64,000 nt of DNA from Heyndrickxia acidicola (lineage in GTDB: Bacteria > Bacillota > Bacilli > Bacillales > Bacillaceae_C), in NCBI RefSeq assembly GCF_001636425.1, contig NZ_KV440953.1:2992792-3056791 (forward strand), written 5' to 3'. Position numbers and translations under genes: made by a program. Shown one piece after another: positions 48,810 to 58,578 of the stretch. A model generated the notes under the pieces. It was not told the origin of the DNA. It saw nothing but the letters and a program-made list of their open reading frames with translations, and ran no database searches. Position 1 is the stretch's first letter; every line of letters begins with the position of its first letter.

Positions 48810-49409
48810 TCAATCACATCCTGCACATAAAAATTATACGAAGTACCACCATTTTACACCAAACCGGAGGAATAATAAAAAATTAGCGGTGTGTTTTTTG
48901 CTAAGTCTGTATTCGCATATTCCTAATTTGTCCATTTTCGCAGTATCATTACTGCTGGTGCTTTACTTTCTAATTTAGAGGTGATAAATCCCCGGAAGCG
49001 GGAGAGTGAGTGCTTCAAAAAGGATTGAAGAGGATGTCATACATTGCAGCCGCATAAATGTTTACCAAACAGTTCCAATATTGTCTAATGACCATTTTGT
49101 ATTAGAGTCATTCGTCTTTTTAAAACCAATAAGGCTGCACCGAATCCCTTTTTGTTGTTATATATCCTATTTACTCAGACACATTCCGTAAAAGCACGTT
49201 TTTGGTAATGGCTATTTTCGCATAGATGGTTGCTTTTTGTACAATGAATAAATCCGTATTTTGTCCGTCTCCGTGGCGTCTTTAATACAGAACCTGTTGT
49301 TTTAATCATTTTTTAGTCAAATAGAAACAAAATTTACGAAAAGCACTTTGGTAATAAATCATGATCGTATATGGAATATTATCATATGTGCTTAACTACA
49401 TAAAGGAAG
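48810..49409. other. 600-bp gap between pncA and the C39-type gene
   Basis: The upstream regions of two divergent genes flank a full family A repeat (49210-49346). The short plus-strand frames here have no ribosome site and overlap the repeat; no gene is called. Confidence 0.45.
49210..49346 (+). repeat. Dispersed repeat family A, full copy
   Basis: Left end GGCTATTTTCGCATAGATGG, internal TGCTTTTTGTACAATGAATA, AAATCCGTATTTTGTCCG and GTTTTAATCATTTTTTAGTC, right end AAATTTACGAAAAGCAC. Confidence 0.88.
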
Positions 49410-50186
49410 GTGAAGGATATCAAAAAAACTTTAGCAATAGGTATACTCATGTTCATTCTGGCAGGCTGCTCGGCAAAACAAATTCCTTCTGAAAATCAAG
49501 GTGCGAGCGGTGCCCGTGAACAAACTGAGACAACCAAATCTGAAGAAAAACCTCTTAATACTTTGCAGCTTTCAGAACCATCACCCCCAAAAAAGGTAAT
49601 CTTGGACGTCCCGCTAATTTCGCAAAATCCGGAGTTGAAATATGGCTGTGAAGTAACGAGCTTAGCGATGGTTTTACAGTATGCCGGTATTAAAGTAAGT
49701 AAAACAGAACTGGCTAGCAAAATAAAAAAAGACAATGATCCTCTGGTGGTCGGAAAAAGTGGGGACATAAAACATTGGGGAAATCCTAAAGATGGGTTTG
49801 TAGGAGATATGACAGGCAAAAAAAAGGGCTATGCTGTATACGTACAACCGCTACAGGAGTTGATGGAACACTATCTTCCAGGCCGCACAGTAAACTTAAC
49901 CGGAAAACCTTTCGATGATGTACTGTCCCAAATAAAAAAAGGAAAGCCCGTGGTAGTGTGGACAACTGGAGATTACAAAGCTCCAAATAGAGTGGAATCT
50001 TGGCAACATGGAGATGAACAAATTAAAGCGACTTTGGATTTGCATGCCGTTGTACTGGTAGGATTTGAACCTCAATTCATTTATCTCAATGATCCTTTAG
50101 CGGTAAAAAAGGATAATAAGGTAAACAGGCAAACTTTTATACAGTCATGGAATGCGCTAGGGAAGCAGGCTTTATCTTACCGCTAA
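49410..50186 (+). CDS. C39-like cysteine peptidase lipoprotein
   Basis: Exported lipoprotein with a Peptidase_C39_2-type fold. The signal peptide (KKTLAIGILMFILAGCSAKQ) ends in lipobox LAGC. A Thr/Ser/Glu-rich linker follows to about residue 60. The catalytic Cys is in LKYGCEVTSLAMVLQYAG (near residue 78) and the His in LDLHAVVLVGF, followed by IYLNDPL. About 258 residues. The start is unclear: GTG at 49410 overlaps the best Shine-Dalgarno (AAAGGAAGGTG), and the codon spaced correctly from GGTGAAGG is ATC, which looks like a mutated ATG. Related to B. subtilis YvpB. Substrate unknown. Confidence 0.83.
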   Translation: MKDIKKTLAIGILMFILAGCSAKQIPSENQGASGAREQTETTKSEEKPLNTLQLSEPSPPKKVILDVPLISQNPELKYGCEVTSLAMVLQYAGIKVSKTELASKIKKDNDPLVVGKSGDIKHWGNPKDGFVGDMTGKKKGYAVYVQPLQELMEHYLPGRTVNLTGKPFDDVLSQIKKGKPVVVWTTGDYKAPNRVESWQHGDEQIKATLDLHAVVLVGFEPQFIYLNDPLAVKKDNKVNRQTFIQSWNALGKQALSYR

Positions 50187-50195
50187 CGAAGTAAT

Positions 50196-50244
50196 AAAAG
50201 ATAGATTGAAACCTCCAGTAAATGGAGGTTTCAATCTATCTTTT
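50196..50244. terminator. Bidirectional terminator
   Basis: The perfect 21-bp inverted repeat AAAAGATAGATTGAAACCTCC ... GGAGGTTTCAATCTATCTTTT, with loop AGTAAAT, lies between two convergent genes. Confidence 0.93.
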
Positions 50245-50266
50245 ACCTTTTTAAACTTAAACTTAC

Positions 50267-51043
50267 TTAACATTCCTTATGGGTATTGATGAATTGCTTC
50301 ATTAGATGATTTAATTCAGAGGCAGCTTTTGTTGGCAGCTGATGTTTGACTTGCTGGATCCATTTCAATTCATTCCGAGGTAGTTTTTCATGCAGCAATT
50401 TAGCATAACGATAAAAACCTTTGTCTTTTTGCCCATATATTAATAAGACAGGATTTTTTATATTTTCTAACTGATTCGTACAATTATAAGACAAGCTGCT
50501 CTTATAATACTCTTCAATATTTTGACTGCTTCCTTTATTCTCCTCTTTTAACATTCTCCAAAAGGATGATTTGGTATTCGTATTCGTCCAGGATGTGGAT
50601 AGAGCTAATGCAGGGAGAGCTTTCAATTTGGCTAGTGTAATGGCAATCATAATTCTATTTTTTAAAAACCAATCGCTCACCTCAGACATACCGCTGATCA
50701 CAATCCCACCCAAAGCCCTCTCTGGATAGGACAGTAAAAAATCAAGTCCGATGGTTCCTCCTGTAGAATATCCACAAATAAAAGCTTTTTTTATGTTTAA
50801 ATGGTCTAATAATTGCTTCATATCGTCGGCAATTAGAGAATACGTTAAAGGCTGTTCAGAGCATGAACTTCTACCATGGCCTCGAATATCAAAGGCAACC
50901 ACCTGATAAACCTTTGATAAGTCTTTTATTTGGTAATCAAAATTGAGATGAGTAAGTACCGGGGGATGGATAAAGAGGATGGGGATCCCTTGTCCTTGTA
51001 CTGTAAAATAAAGTTTGCAGCCGTTTACCATGATGAAGGGCAT
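50267..51043 (-). CDS. Alpha/beta hydrolase
   Basis: Hydrolase of the alpha/beta fold, 258 residues. Oxyanion strand ILFIHPPVLTH near residue 22, then DIRGHGRSS; nucleophile Ser in FICGYSTGGTIGLDFLL near 94; acid in VLLIYGQKDKGF near 200; His in IQQVKHQLPTKAASEL near 235. The cap region is short. No operon partner; it converges on the C39-type gene. Substrate cannot be told from sequence. Confidence 0.85.
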   Translation of the reverse strand: MPFIMVNGCKLYFTVQGQGIPILFIHPPVLTHLNFDYQIKDLSKVYQVVAFDIRGHGRSSCSEQPLTYSLIADDMKQLLDHLNIKKAFICGYSTGGTIGLDFLLSYPERALGGIVISGMSEVSDWFLKNRIMIAITLAKLKALPALALSTSWTNTNTKSSFWRMLKEENKGSSQNIEEYYKSSLSYNCTNQLENIKNPVLLIYGQKDKGFYRYAKLLHEKLPRNELKWIQQVKHQLPTKAASELNHLMKQFINTHKEC

Positions 51044-51434
51044 ATTCGGTCACCTCGCTAAAAAAGAGTTTCAAAAAATGGTATTAATAAGAATAATAGG
51101 ATCAGCCTCGATCTAACATAAAACCTTTTTTTGTTTCTTCTAGTGTTACATATCTAAATATTTCCTTTAACAAGAATGAACAGTTAGTACATGTATAAAT
51201 TCTTCTAAAAAAGCTTTTATATCATTCCCAAAATTTTTGTTTATATACGGAAGAGTTATAAACTTGTCAGCAATATAGAGGAAAATCCGATCAATATGTA
51301 TGTTACAACCAATCCACCGGCAGACTAGAATAGTCAGGTTTTTTGGATTGCAACTAACTCAACAACTTGAGTGCCAACATAAATGTATCTGTGTTGTTAG
51401 GTAAGATAGCTTAAATGATCAGCTTGATTATCAC
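51044..51434. other. AT-rich gap between divergent hydrolase genes
   Basis: About 390 bp with no recognisable gene, RNA or hairpin. It must hold the promoter of the minus-strand hydrolase. Confidence 0.35.
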
Positions 51435-51574
51435 GGCTCTTTTCGTAAACATTGATTAAAACAATAGGTTCAGTAAACGTACTTTTGAATTGCTTACGAA
51501 AAGATGCCACGAATAAGGACAAAATACGGATTTATCCATTATACGAAAAGCAGCAAATTTATGCGAAAACAGCC
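51435..51574 (-). repeat. Dispersed repeat family A, full copy in reverse orientation
   Basis: The reverse complement starts GGCTGTTTTCGCATAAATTT, contains GATAAATCCGTATTTTGTCC, TTCGTGGCATCTTTTCG and TATTGTTTTAATCAATG, and ends TTTACGAAAAGAGCC. Both ends are perfect GGCT(G/C)TTTTCG inverted repeats. It lies just before the esterase gene and creates an open frame joined to it. Confidence 0.9.
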
Positions 51575-51626
51575 AATATCATTTAACAAATTAGTCATTC
51601 AAGTAAACGGCAGAGGAGACTTTTTC

Positions 51627-52325
51627 GTGAATCAAGAAGTATGTATCATTATTCATGGATTCTCAGGAAACCCATGGGAGATAAAGCCATTAGCAAACGC
51701 TTTAGAACAAATGGGCTACCAAGTAATTACCCCATTGTTACCAGGACACAGTATGAACAAAGAAAAGATGTCGAAAGTCACTGCTTTAGAATGGATACAA
51801 ATGATTGAAATTGTGGTCAAAAAAGCAATGGCAGAAAATAAGAAGATTCATTTGATGGGGTTTTCTATGGGGGCCATGATTGCTTCTATTATTGCAAACC
51901 GGCAACAAGTATCCACCCTGGTATTGCTTTCGCCGGCGGTATACATACTTACTCCAAAATTATTAAAGCTGAAGGCAGAGAGATTTTTTCAACAAAACAG
52001 AAAGACATTTTCGTTGTCTGAACAGTCGCCTCTCAATAATCAATCCTTCATTCGTTCTACTCCTATCTACAATGTTTTCCAATTCAACAAAATCGTTCGT
52101 CAAGCAAAAAGGATATTTCATCATATTTCCATTCCGATTTGTATCATTCATGGTGAAAAGGATGAAACTGTCGATCCCAGAAGTTCTGAATTGATTTATT
52201 CTGTTGCGTCATCAACGGAAAAAGAGATACATTATCTTCCTCTTTCAAAGCACCACATTTGCCAGGATTGTGAAGTTCAAACAGTCATTCAAACGGTCAT
52301 TGGTTTTTTAAACAAATATCATTAA
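51627..52325 (+). CDS. Carboxylesterase-like alpha/beta hydrolase
   Basis: A 232-residue hydrolase related to Bacillus carboxylesterases of the Est30 type. Oxyanion loop IIIHGFSGNPWEIKPLA at the N-terminus; TPLLPGHS; nucleophile in HLMGFSMGAMIAS near residue 77; acid in IIHGEKDETVDP near 176; His in LPLSKHHICQDCE near 208. The GTG at 51627 is chosen because AGAGGAG lies 8 nt upstream. A longer frame from 51504 is partly coded by a family A repeat and adds residues with no family likeness. A small terminator follows the gene. Confidence 0.85.
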   Translation: MNQEVCIIIHGFSGNPWEIKPLANALEQMGYQVITPLLPGHSMNKEKMSKVTALEWIQMIEIVVKKAMAENKKIHLMGFSMGAMIASIIANRQQVSTLVLLSPAVYILTPKLLKLKAERFFQQNRKTFSLSEQSPLNNQSFIRSTPIYNVFQFNKIVRQAKRIFHHISIPICIIHGEKDETVDPRSSELIYSVASSTEKEIHYLPLSKHHICQDCEVQTVIQTVIGFLNKYH

Positions 52326-52419
52326 ATTGAACAAAATAGGATCGGATGTGATTAACTGGTTTCCTATTATAAAACGTGAATTTACAACTAAAAATGCAAA
52401 GTAAATGTATATTGATTCT

Positions 52420-52444
52420 CACCGTATTTGCGGTGCTTTTTGTT
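52420..52444 (+). terminator. Terminator after the esterase gene
   Basis: The stem CACCG / CGGTG with loop TATTTG is followed by CTTTTTGTTTTT. Confidence 0.75.
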
Positions 52445-52460
52445 TTTGAAAATAGCTGTG

Positions 52461-52570
52461 TTAAATTTCAATGTTGATAGCTGCTCGTTTTTTAGCTCAT
52501 TCGTGTGAAACAGCCCTTTCACACGAATGAGCTAAAAAATAAAATAGCCTAGTCCCCTTTGAATTAAGCT
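52461..52570. repeat. Dispersed repeat family B, best-preserved copy
   Basis: TTAAATTTCAATGTTGATAG and CTGCTCG lead into a 23-bp perfect inverted repeat: TTTTTTAGCTCATTCGTGTG, then its complement after a loop of GAAACAGCCCTTT type. It ends in TTTGAATTAAGCT. Confidence 0.88.
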
Positions 52571-52998
52571 ATTCCCTGTATTAAATTTATTCCTAAATTT
52601 GATTATTTGGGTTACTATAAATTAAATTATTACATATGGAATAAAAATAAAAGTTTGTTCGTGAAACTTCAAGTTTTCTTGCATTGAATTAATTCTCATT
52701 TTGACAGCCTTCGATAGAAACCATTCAAAAGCTTGCAAAATTACTCATTTTTTCAGACTATAGCACTATATCTTTTTTGAAAAAATTTTTGTGAAAAAAA
52801 GGCTCGAAAATTAGCGATTTTACCTTACAGTTCCATGACGAACATCAACGATTTATATAAAATCATCCCTATTCAAGGGGCTTTTCAGATAACATTCTAT
52901 ATTGAAAAACGGCAGAAATGATCGAAGGAAAGTATTTGGTAATCTCTTGTATTTGTATAATTTTAAGTAAAAGTTAATTTTTTCTGTTAAACTAATAG

Positions 52999-53154
52999 AT
53001 GTGTGGTTACTGCAAGATGCTCAAATTTCACAACCCTCAATGGTTGACACCCCATTTAGGGTTTTTCATGTTCTTTATCATTTACTTTACGTCAAAAAGT
53101 TGGCAAAATGAAATGATGGCTTTGTTGAAAAAAAAGAAGGAATACATTCAATGA
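52999..53154 (+). CDS. Possible 51-residue membrane peptide
   Basis: The frame begins MCGYCKMLKFHNPQWLTPHL, continues into a hydrophobic stretch (GFFMFFIIYF) and ends with a Lys-rich tail (LLKKKKEYIQ). One membrane helix and a CGYC pair are seen. There is no clear ribosome site, so it could be chance or a gene remnant. Confidence 0.25.
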   Translation: MCGYCKMLKFHNPQWLTPHLGFFMFFIIYFTSKSWQNEMMALLKKKKEYIQ

Positions 53155-53349
53155 ATTCAAAAAATAAAATGAGGTTCTTGTTAGCAAGAGGGTTACTGCA
53201 AGGAAGCAAACGGGTATAAACGAAAGAGACAAAATGGATGTTTTATGAATACCATTCCTATTCTTTTTAATCTGTTTTTAATCATTCTTATCTAAATCTA
53301 ATTTTTTTAAGATACGATTTTATCACAGTAAAACAAAGGAGTTAGAACA

Positions 53350-53409
53350 ATGAGCATTATAATATCAATCAAAACTATAACGCGATTTAGTATAGGGTTA
53401 TCTAAATGA
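53350..53409 (+). CDS. 19-residue leader ORF coupled to the O-antigen-ligase-like gene
   Basis: MSIIISIKTITRFSIGLSK followed by TGA. It has the only good Shine-Dalgarno of the locus (AAAGGAG, 8 nt upstream), and its stop overlaps the next start (ATGA). The next gene lacks its own site, so translation coupling through this short ORF is likely. Confidence 0.55.
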   Translation: MSIIISIKTITRFSIGLSK

Positions 53410-54665
53410 AATATATTATACATTTTTTCAAAAGAGAATTGCTGCTAAGCAGTTTGGTTCTGTGCTTTATATTACCTCCTGTAGGGCTTTTCCTATTATT
53501 TATGATAGGGATCAAATCTTTTTATAAAAATTCCAGGGAAAAGACGTACAAGCTTTTTACTATTGATTTTTTCTTTTTTCTTTGTATGTTTATTGCTTCT
53601 ATCGGTGCTTCGATTGTGCTGAAGAATATATCATATATACTCGTAAGTATCATGATTATCGGATATTGGGGCCTCTATGTAAAAACTCTTTCAAAAGAAT
53701 CTAAGGTTTCTTTCAAACAATATCGCTGGCTAATCATCTTTGGCGGGCTGTACAGCTGTTTTATTGGATGGGCTACAAAATGGATACATTTTTCTAATTT
53801 TGCAGGGATGCTGACTGGTACTGTTTTATTTGGTGATACAGCTACACAAGACAATACACGACTTACCGGTTGTTTTTATAATCCGAATTTCAATATGTAT
53901 CTGCTGTTACTTTCTTTAGCTTTTTTACTTGCGGAAACGTTGATTGCTATACGAAAAAAACAATCATTATCGATTATTTGGCATCTTCCCATTTTATTTA
54001 TTCTTTCTTTCGGGATTTTCGATACAGGATCACGTTCCGGATTTGCAGTCATGTGCCTTCTATATATGCTCTTTTTAATAAGGCTGAATAAAACTGCTTT
54101 TATGATGATTGCGATTGTATCACTGCTCCAATTTAAGCGGCTGTTTAACTTGATGCCGAGAAGTGCATTAGTGGATCACTCAATGAATAACAGAAAACAA
54201 ATATGGGAATTCAGCTTTAAATTATGGAAGCTTCACCCGGTTTTCGGAACGACTCCACTGGGATTCCAGCAAGAATTTACGAAGCTATTGCAGCTTACGT
54301 ATAAAAAGATTCCGCACTCACTCTCAGATATTCCGCATTCGCACGATATGTATTTGGGGGCTATAACGGAATATGGAATTGTAGGCGGTGTACCATTTTT
54401 CCTTCTTTTAATCGTAAACTTTTACAAATACCTATTATTATTTATCCGTAAAATAAAACCATTAGATGAGTATTTTATGTTTGCATTACCGGTATGTATT
54501 TTAACTGGCATTTTTGATGAACCTTTATTTTCTCCTCAAATTGCTCTAATATCGATTTTCCTGTTTTCATTCTGGAGAAGTTATACCGATAAAAAATCAA
54601 TTATACGATTTAAGATACAGAATCAATTGAATGGTTCTGGTAAATATTTGAAGAAAGCCATTTGA
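53406..54665 (+). CDS. O-antigen ligase / Wzy-type polymerase family membrane protein
   Basis: Polytopic membrane protein of 419 residues with about ten or more hydrophobic helices. The Wzy_C/O-antigen ligase region is seen: GCFYNPNFNMYLLLLSLA, ILSFGIFDTGSRSGFAVM, NRKQIWEFSFKLWKLHPVFGTTPLGFQ, then PHSHDMYLGAITEYGIVGG. Such proteins join or polymerise surface polysaccharide units, or transfer glycans. No glycosyltransferase or export gene is nearby, so the substrate is open. The gene is AT-rich and follows a very AT-rich gap, which may mean acquisition. Its ATG overlaps the stop of a 19-codon ORF with a strong ribosome site. Confidence 0.85.
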   Translation: MKYIIHFFKRELLLSSLVLCFILPPVGLFLLFMIGIKSFYKNSREKTYKLFTIDFFFFLCMFIASIGASIVLKNISYILVSIMIIGYWGLYVKTLSKESKVSFKQYRWLIIFGGLYSCFIGWATKWIHFSNFAGMLTGTVLFGDTATQDNTRLTGCFYNPNFNMYLLLLSLAFLLAETLIAIRKKQSLSIIWHLPILFILSFGIFDTGSRSGFAVMCLLYMLFLIRLNKTAFMMIAIVSLLQFKRLFNLMPRSALVDHSMNNRKQIWEFSFKLWKLHPVFGTTPLGFQQEFTKLLQLTYKKIPHSLSDIPHSHDMYLGAITEYGIVGGVPFFLLLIVNFYKYLLLFIRKIKPLDEYFMFALPVCILTGIFDEPLFSPQIALISIFLFSFWRSYTDKKSIIRFKIQNQLNGSGKYLKKAI

Positions 54666-54694
54666 AGGTTTTTGTCAACTAAATAGAGAACCTA

Positions 54695-54748
54695 AAGAAC
54701 ATCCAGCGTTCCCATATTCTCCGGGGAGCACTGGATGTTCTTTTTTAT
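54695..54748 (+). terminator. Terminator after the O-antigen-ligase-like gene
   Basis: The stem AAGAACATCCAG / CTGGATGTTCTT is followed by TTTT. Confidence 0.88.
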
Positions 54749-54810
54749 TATACGGAAGCCGCCTGATAGCACGAATAAGACCGTGGATTTTTCATATGGT
54801 TTTTAAAGCT

Positions 54811-54882
54811 TCTTATGTTGATAACTGCTCGTTTTCCATCTCATTTTACAGTAAAGAACAACAGCGTCCTTTAACGAAGCTC
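54811..54882. repeat. Dispersed repeat family B, shortened copy
   Basis: TTATGTTGATAACTGCTCG, TTCCATCTCATTTTACAG and AACAACAGCGTCCTTTAACGAAGC match the left and right parts of family B. The central palindrome is lost. Confidence 0.68.
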
Positions 54883-54906
54883 TAATATACATTCTTCTTT
54901 TATCAT

Positions 54907-54946
54907 CAAAAAAGAGGCCTATCATTCATAAAAATGATAGGCCTCT
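54907..54946 (-). terminator. Terminator of groEL
   Basis: The perfect stem AGAGGCCTATCATT / AATGATAGGCCTCT is followed on the minus strand by a T run. Confidence 0.9.
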
Positions 54947-54999
54947 ACGAACATACCTGCTTTTATTTTCACCTAAAACCTGTAGGCCTCAGGGAAGAA

Positions 55000-56676
<1,677 letters not shown>

Positions 56677-56692
56677 TTATAAACAAACCAGA

Positions 56693-56977
56693 TTAGCCTA
56701 GTACAGCTAAAATGTCACTTTCACGAAGGATTAAGTATTCTGTGCCTTGGTATTTCACTTCTGTACCAGCATATTTAGAGAAGATGATTCGATCGCCTTC
56801 AGATACCTCCAGCGCAACACGCTCACCGCTATCTAAAACACGTCCAGTACCTACAGCCACTACTTTGCCTTCTTGTGGTTTTTCTTTTGCAGAGTCAGGC
56901 AGAACAATACCGCTAGCAGTTTTTTCTTCTGATTCTACTAATTCAATTACGACGCGATCACCTAGTGGTTTTAACAA
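56693..56977 (-). CDS. groES: Co-chaperonin GroES
   Basis: Lid of the GroEL chamber; 94 residues. It starts with a TTG codon at 56977 ([19 protein letters not shown]), behind the strong site GAGGAGG; no ATG is available at the conserved start. The mobile loop [21 protein letters not shown] and the C-terminal [14 protein letters not shown] are intact. It is read from a promoter overlapped by CIRCE, so HrcA should repress it. Confidence 0.97.
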   Translation of the reverse strand: MLKPLGDRVVIELVESEEKTASGIVLPDSAKEKPQEGKVVAVGTGRVLDSGERVALEVSEGDRIIFSKYAGTEVKYQGTEYLILRESDILAVLG

Positions 56978-57018
56978 GTGAAACAACCTCCTCAAAAATA
57001 GTATGTAAATTTTCTTTA

Positions 57019-57045
57019 TTAGCACTCGACATCTCTGAGTGCTAA
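57019..57045 (-). promoter_or_regulatory. CIRCE operator (HrcA binding site)
   Basis: A perfect consensus: TTAGCACTC, nine bases, GAGTGCTAA, 42 bp before the groES start. Confidence 0.98.
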
Positions 57046-57055
57046 CACAATTATT

Positions 57056-57084
57056 ATAATAATTAATTCACTCACATTTTGCAA
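57056..57084 (-). promoter_or_regulatory. Sigma-A promoter of groES-groEL
   Basis: Minus-strand TTGCAA, 17-bp spacer, TATTAT, with the CIRCE element just downstream. Confidence 0.7.
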
Positions 57085-57118
57085 GTCTGTAAACCTAAAT
57101 TTTTTAATAATTTTACAA

Positions 57119-57279
57119 AAGACTGTTTTCGCATAGATTGGTGCTTTATGTACAAAGAAACTTTCCGTATGCGGACTATCTTCGCGGCATCTTTTCGAAG
57201 GTTATTCAAAAGCATTAATACTGAATTTGGATTTTCAATCATTTTTGTGTCAAATAGTAACATAGTTTACGAAAAGAAC
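57119..57279 (+). repeat. Dispersed repeat family A, full copy
   Basis: GACTGTTTTCGCATAGATTG, GTGCTTTATGTACAAAGAAA, TTCGCGGCATCTTTTCG, CAATCATTTTTGTGTCAAAT, then TAGTTTACGAAAAGAACC. It lies between the groES and ydiL promoters. The gap on either side holds nothing else of note. Confidence 0.88.
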
Positions 57280-57498
57280 CTTACGAAAACACAGGCACCA
57301 TCAAAGTTTATGTATCCTTTTTATCCTTATACATATCAGCAATACATTTCTCATAAAATATAACGGAGTTTTGCGCCAGCCTTCTCATTTGAATAGATTG
57401 CTGTACAATAGTAGAATGGACAGTGTTCTGGTTTTTACATGAGATCCGAATGAACTCTTTTCCATATACATTACAAGCTACAGGAAAGGATACATGAC

Positions 57499-58230
57499 GT
57501 GAAAAAAGAGTACATTTATATTTTAATCACATATATTGTTATGCAGCTTTCAGGCATTATCGGAATACCGGTTGTTGCCGCTTTAGGAATCTATGTTTTT
57601 CATGAATCAAAAGCACAAATGGCACATATCGCCCTTCCCAGCTGGATTGTCATTAGTTTTATTGCCGCATTGATTATTATTCTTCCTCTTTACAAAAAGT
57701 CGATACGCAATCAGGAGGAGAGAATCAGCCCTATGCCCATTGGCCAGTCATTATTATGGGCGGTTGGCGGGATATTCATGGCATTTGCCGCCCAATATGC
57801 AGGAGCCATTATTGAGCATTTAATTGGTGTAAATGCAGCTTCTGAAAATACAGATAGGATCCTGGCATTAATTGAAAGCCTGCCATTAGTCGTTATTGTC
57901 AGTTCCATTGTTGGTCCTATATTAGAGGAAATTGTGTTTAGGAAAATCATTTTTGGATCCCTTTATAAGAAATTCTCTTTTAATATATCCGCTACGATCA
58001 GTTCATTGCTTTTTGCATTGGCTCACCAGGACATTACCCATCTGATTGTTTATACATTAATGGGCTTTACCTTTGCCTACCTATATAGAAAGACAGGACG
58101 AATTATTGTATCCACCATAGCCCATGTAGTGATGAATACAGTTGTTGTCCTGATTCAGTTGTCTCTAACAGGGCAGATGCATGACCAAATTAAAAGTGTT
58201 CAAGGTATTATTGGAGGATTTTTCTCATGA
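57499..58230 (+). CDS. ydiL: CPBP family intramembrane metalloprotease YdiL
   Basis: Membrane protein of the CPBP (Abi/Rce1-like) family, 243 residues and about seven helices. The Glu-Glu-x-x-x-Arg motif is in GPILEEIVFRKIIF (Glu144-Glu145), followed by SLLFALAHQDITHL (His) and the last motif TIAHVVMNT (His, Asn). Starts at a GTG with AAAGGA upstream. It overlaps ydiK by 4 nt. In B. subtilis the same pair lies between tatC and groES; the substrate is not established. Confidence 0.9.
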   Translation: MKKEYIYILITYIVMQLSGIIGIPVVAALGIYVFHESKAQMAHIALPSWIVISFIAALIIILPLYKKSIRNQEERISPMPIGQSLLWAVGGIFMAFAAQYAGAIIEHLIGVNAASENTDRILALIESLPLVVIVSSIVGPILEEIVFRKIIFGSLYKKFSFNISATISSLLFALAHQDITHLIVYTLMGFTFAYLYRKTGRIIVSTIAHVVMNTVVVLIQLSLTGQMHDQIKSVQGIIGGFFS

Positions 58231-58418
58231 GGCCTTTATTCTCAGGTGTTTTTTATTGCCTGCTTGGCATACTGTTTACCTATTTTGCCACCCAGCAGGT
58301 TCAGTCAAGCGGCTGGGGTCTATTTCCCTTTTTAATTATTTTTCTTGCCACTCTGGATTTGGGTGCCGGTATTAAAATCATTGCTTATTATATTTTAATA
58401 AGAAATCAACGAAAATAA
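58227..58418 (+). CDS. ydiK: YdiK, DUF4305 membrane protein
   Basis: A 63-residue protein with two membrane helices (LFSGVFYCLLGILFTYFAT and WGLFPFLIIFLATLDLGAGI). Function unknown. Its ATG overlaps the ydiL stop codon, so the two are coupled. Confidence 0.88.
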   Translation: MRPLFSGVFYCLLGILFTYFATQQVQSSGWGLFPFLIIFLATLDLGAGIKIIAYYILIRNQRK

Positions 58419-58481
58419 CGACCTGATGCTGAAAAAGAAAATGTTTCAGTACTTTTATATTTTCATCCTATTTAAACAACG

Positions 58482-58535
58482 AAAACTGCCAGAACACCAA
58501 GCTATCAATAAGATATGTGTTCTGGCAGTTTCTTT
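58482..58535. terminator. Bidirectional terminator between ydiK and tatC
   Basis: The stem GAAAACTGCCAGAACAC / GTGTTCTGGCAGTTTC has T residues at the right and A residues at the left. Confidence 0.9.
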
Positions 58536-58578
58536 AGCTGGAAGCACAGGCAGGAGCTTCTTCTGCAGGCCTGATCAT

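Larger units (their letters stand above)
52326..53349. other. 1-kb AT-rich gap
   Basis: Holds the esterase terminator, a family B repeat with a long palindrome (52461-52570), and a possible 51-residue ORF at 52999. The remainder is very AT-rich, with only a weak hairpin near 53032-53070 (AACCCT / AGGGTT). Nothing else is supported. Confidence 0.45.

Noticed and set aside
54770..54810. Additional family A fragment (CACGAATAAGACCGTGGATTT)
   Set aside because: Short likeness to the inner part of the reverse copy only; no ends are recognisable, so it was not counted.
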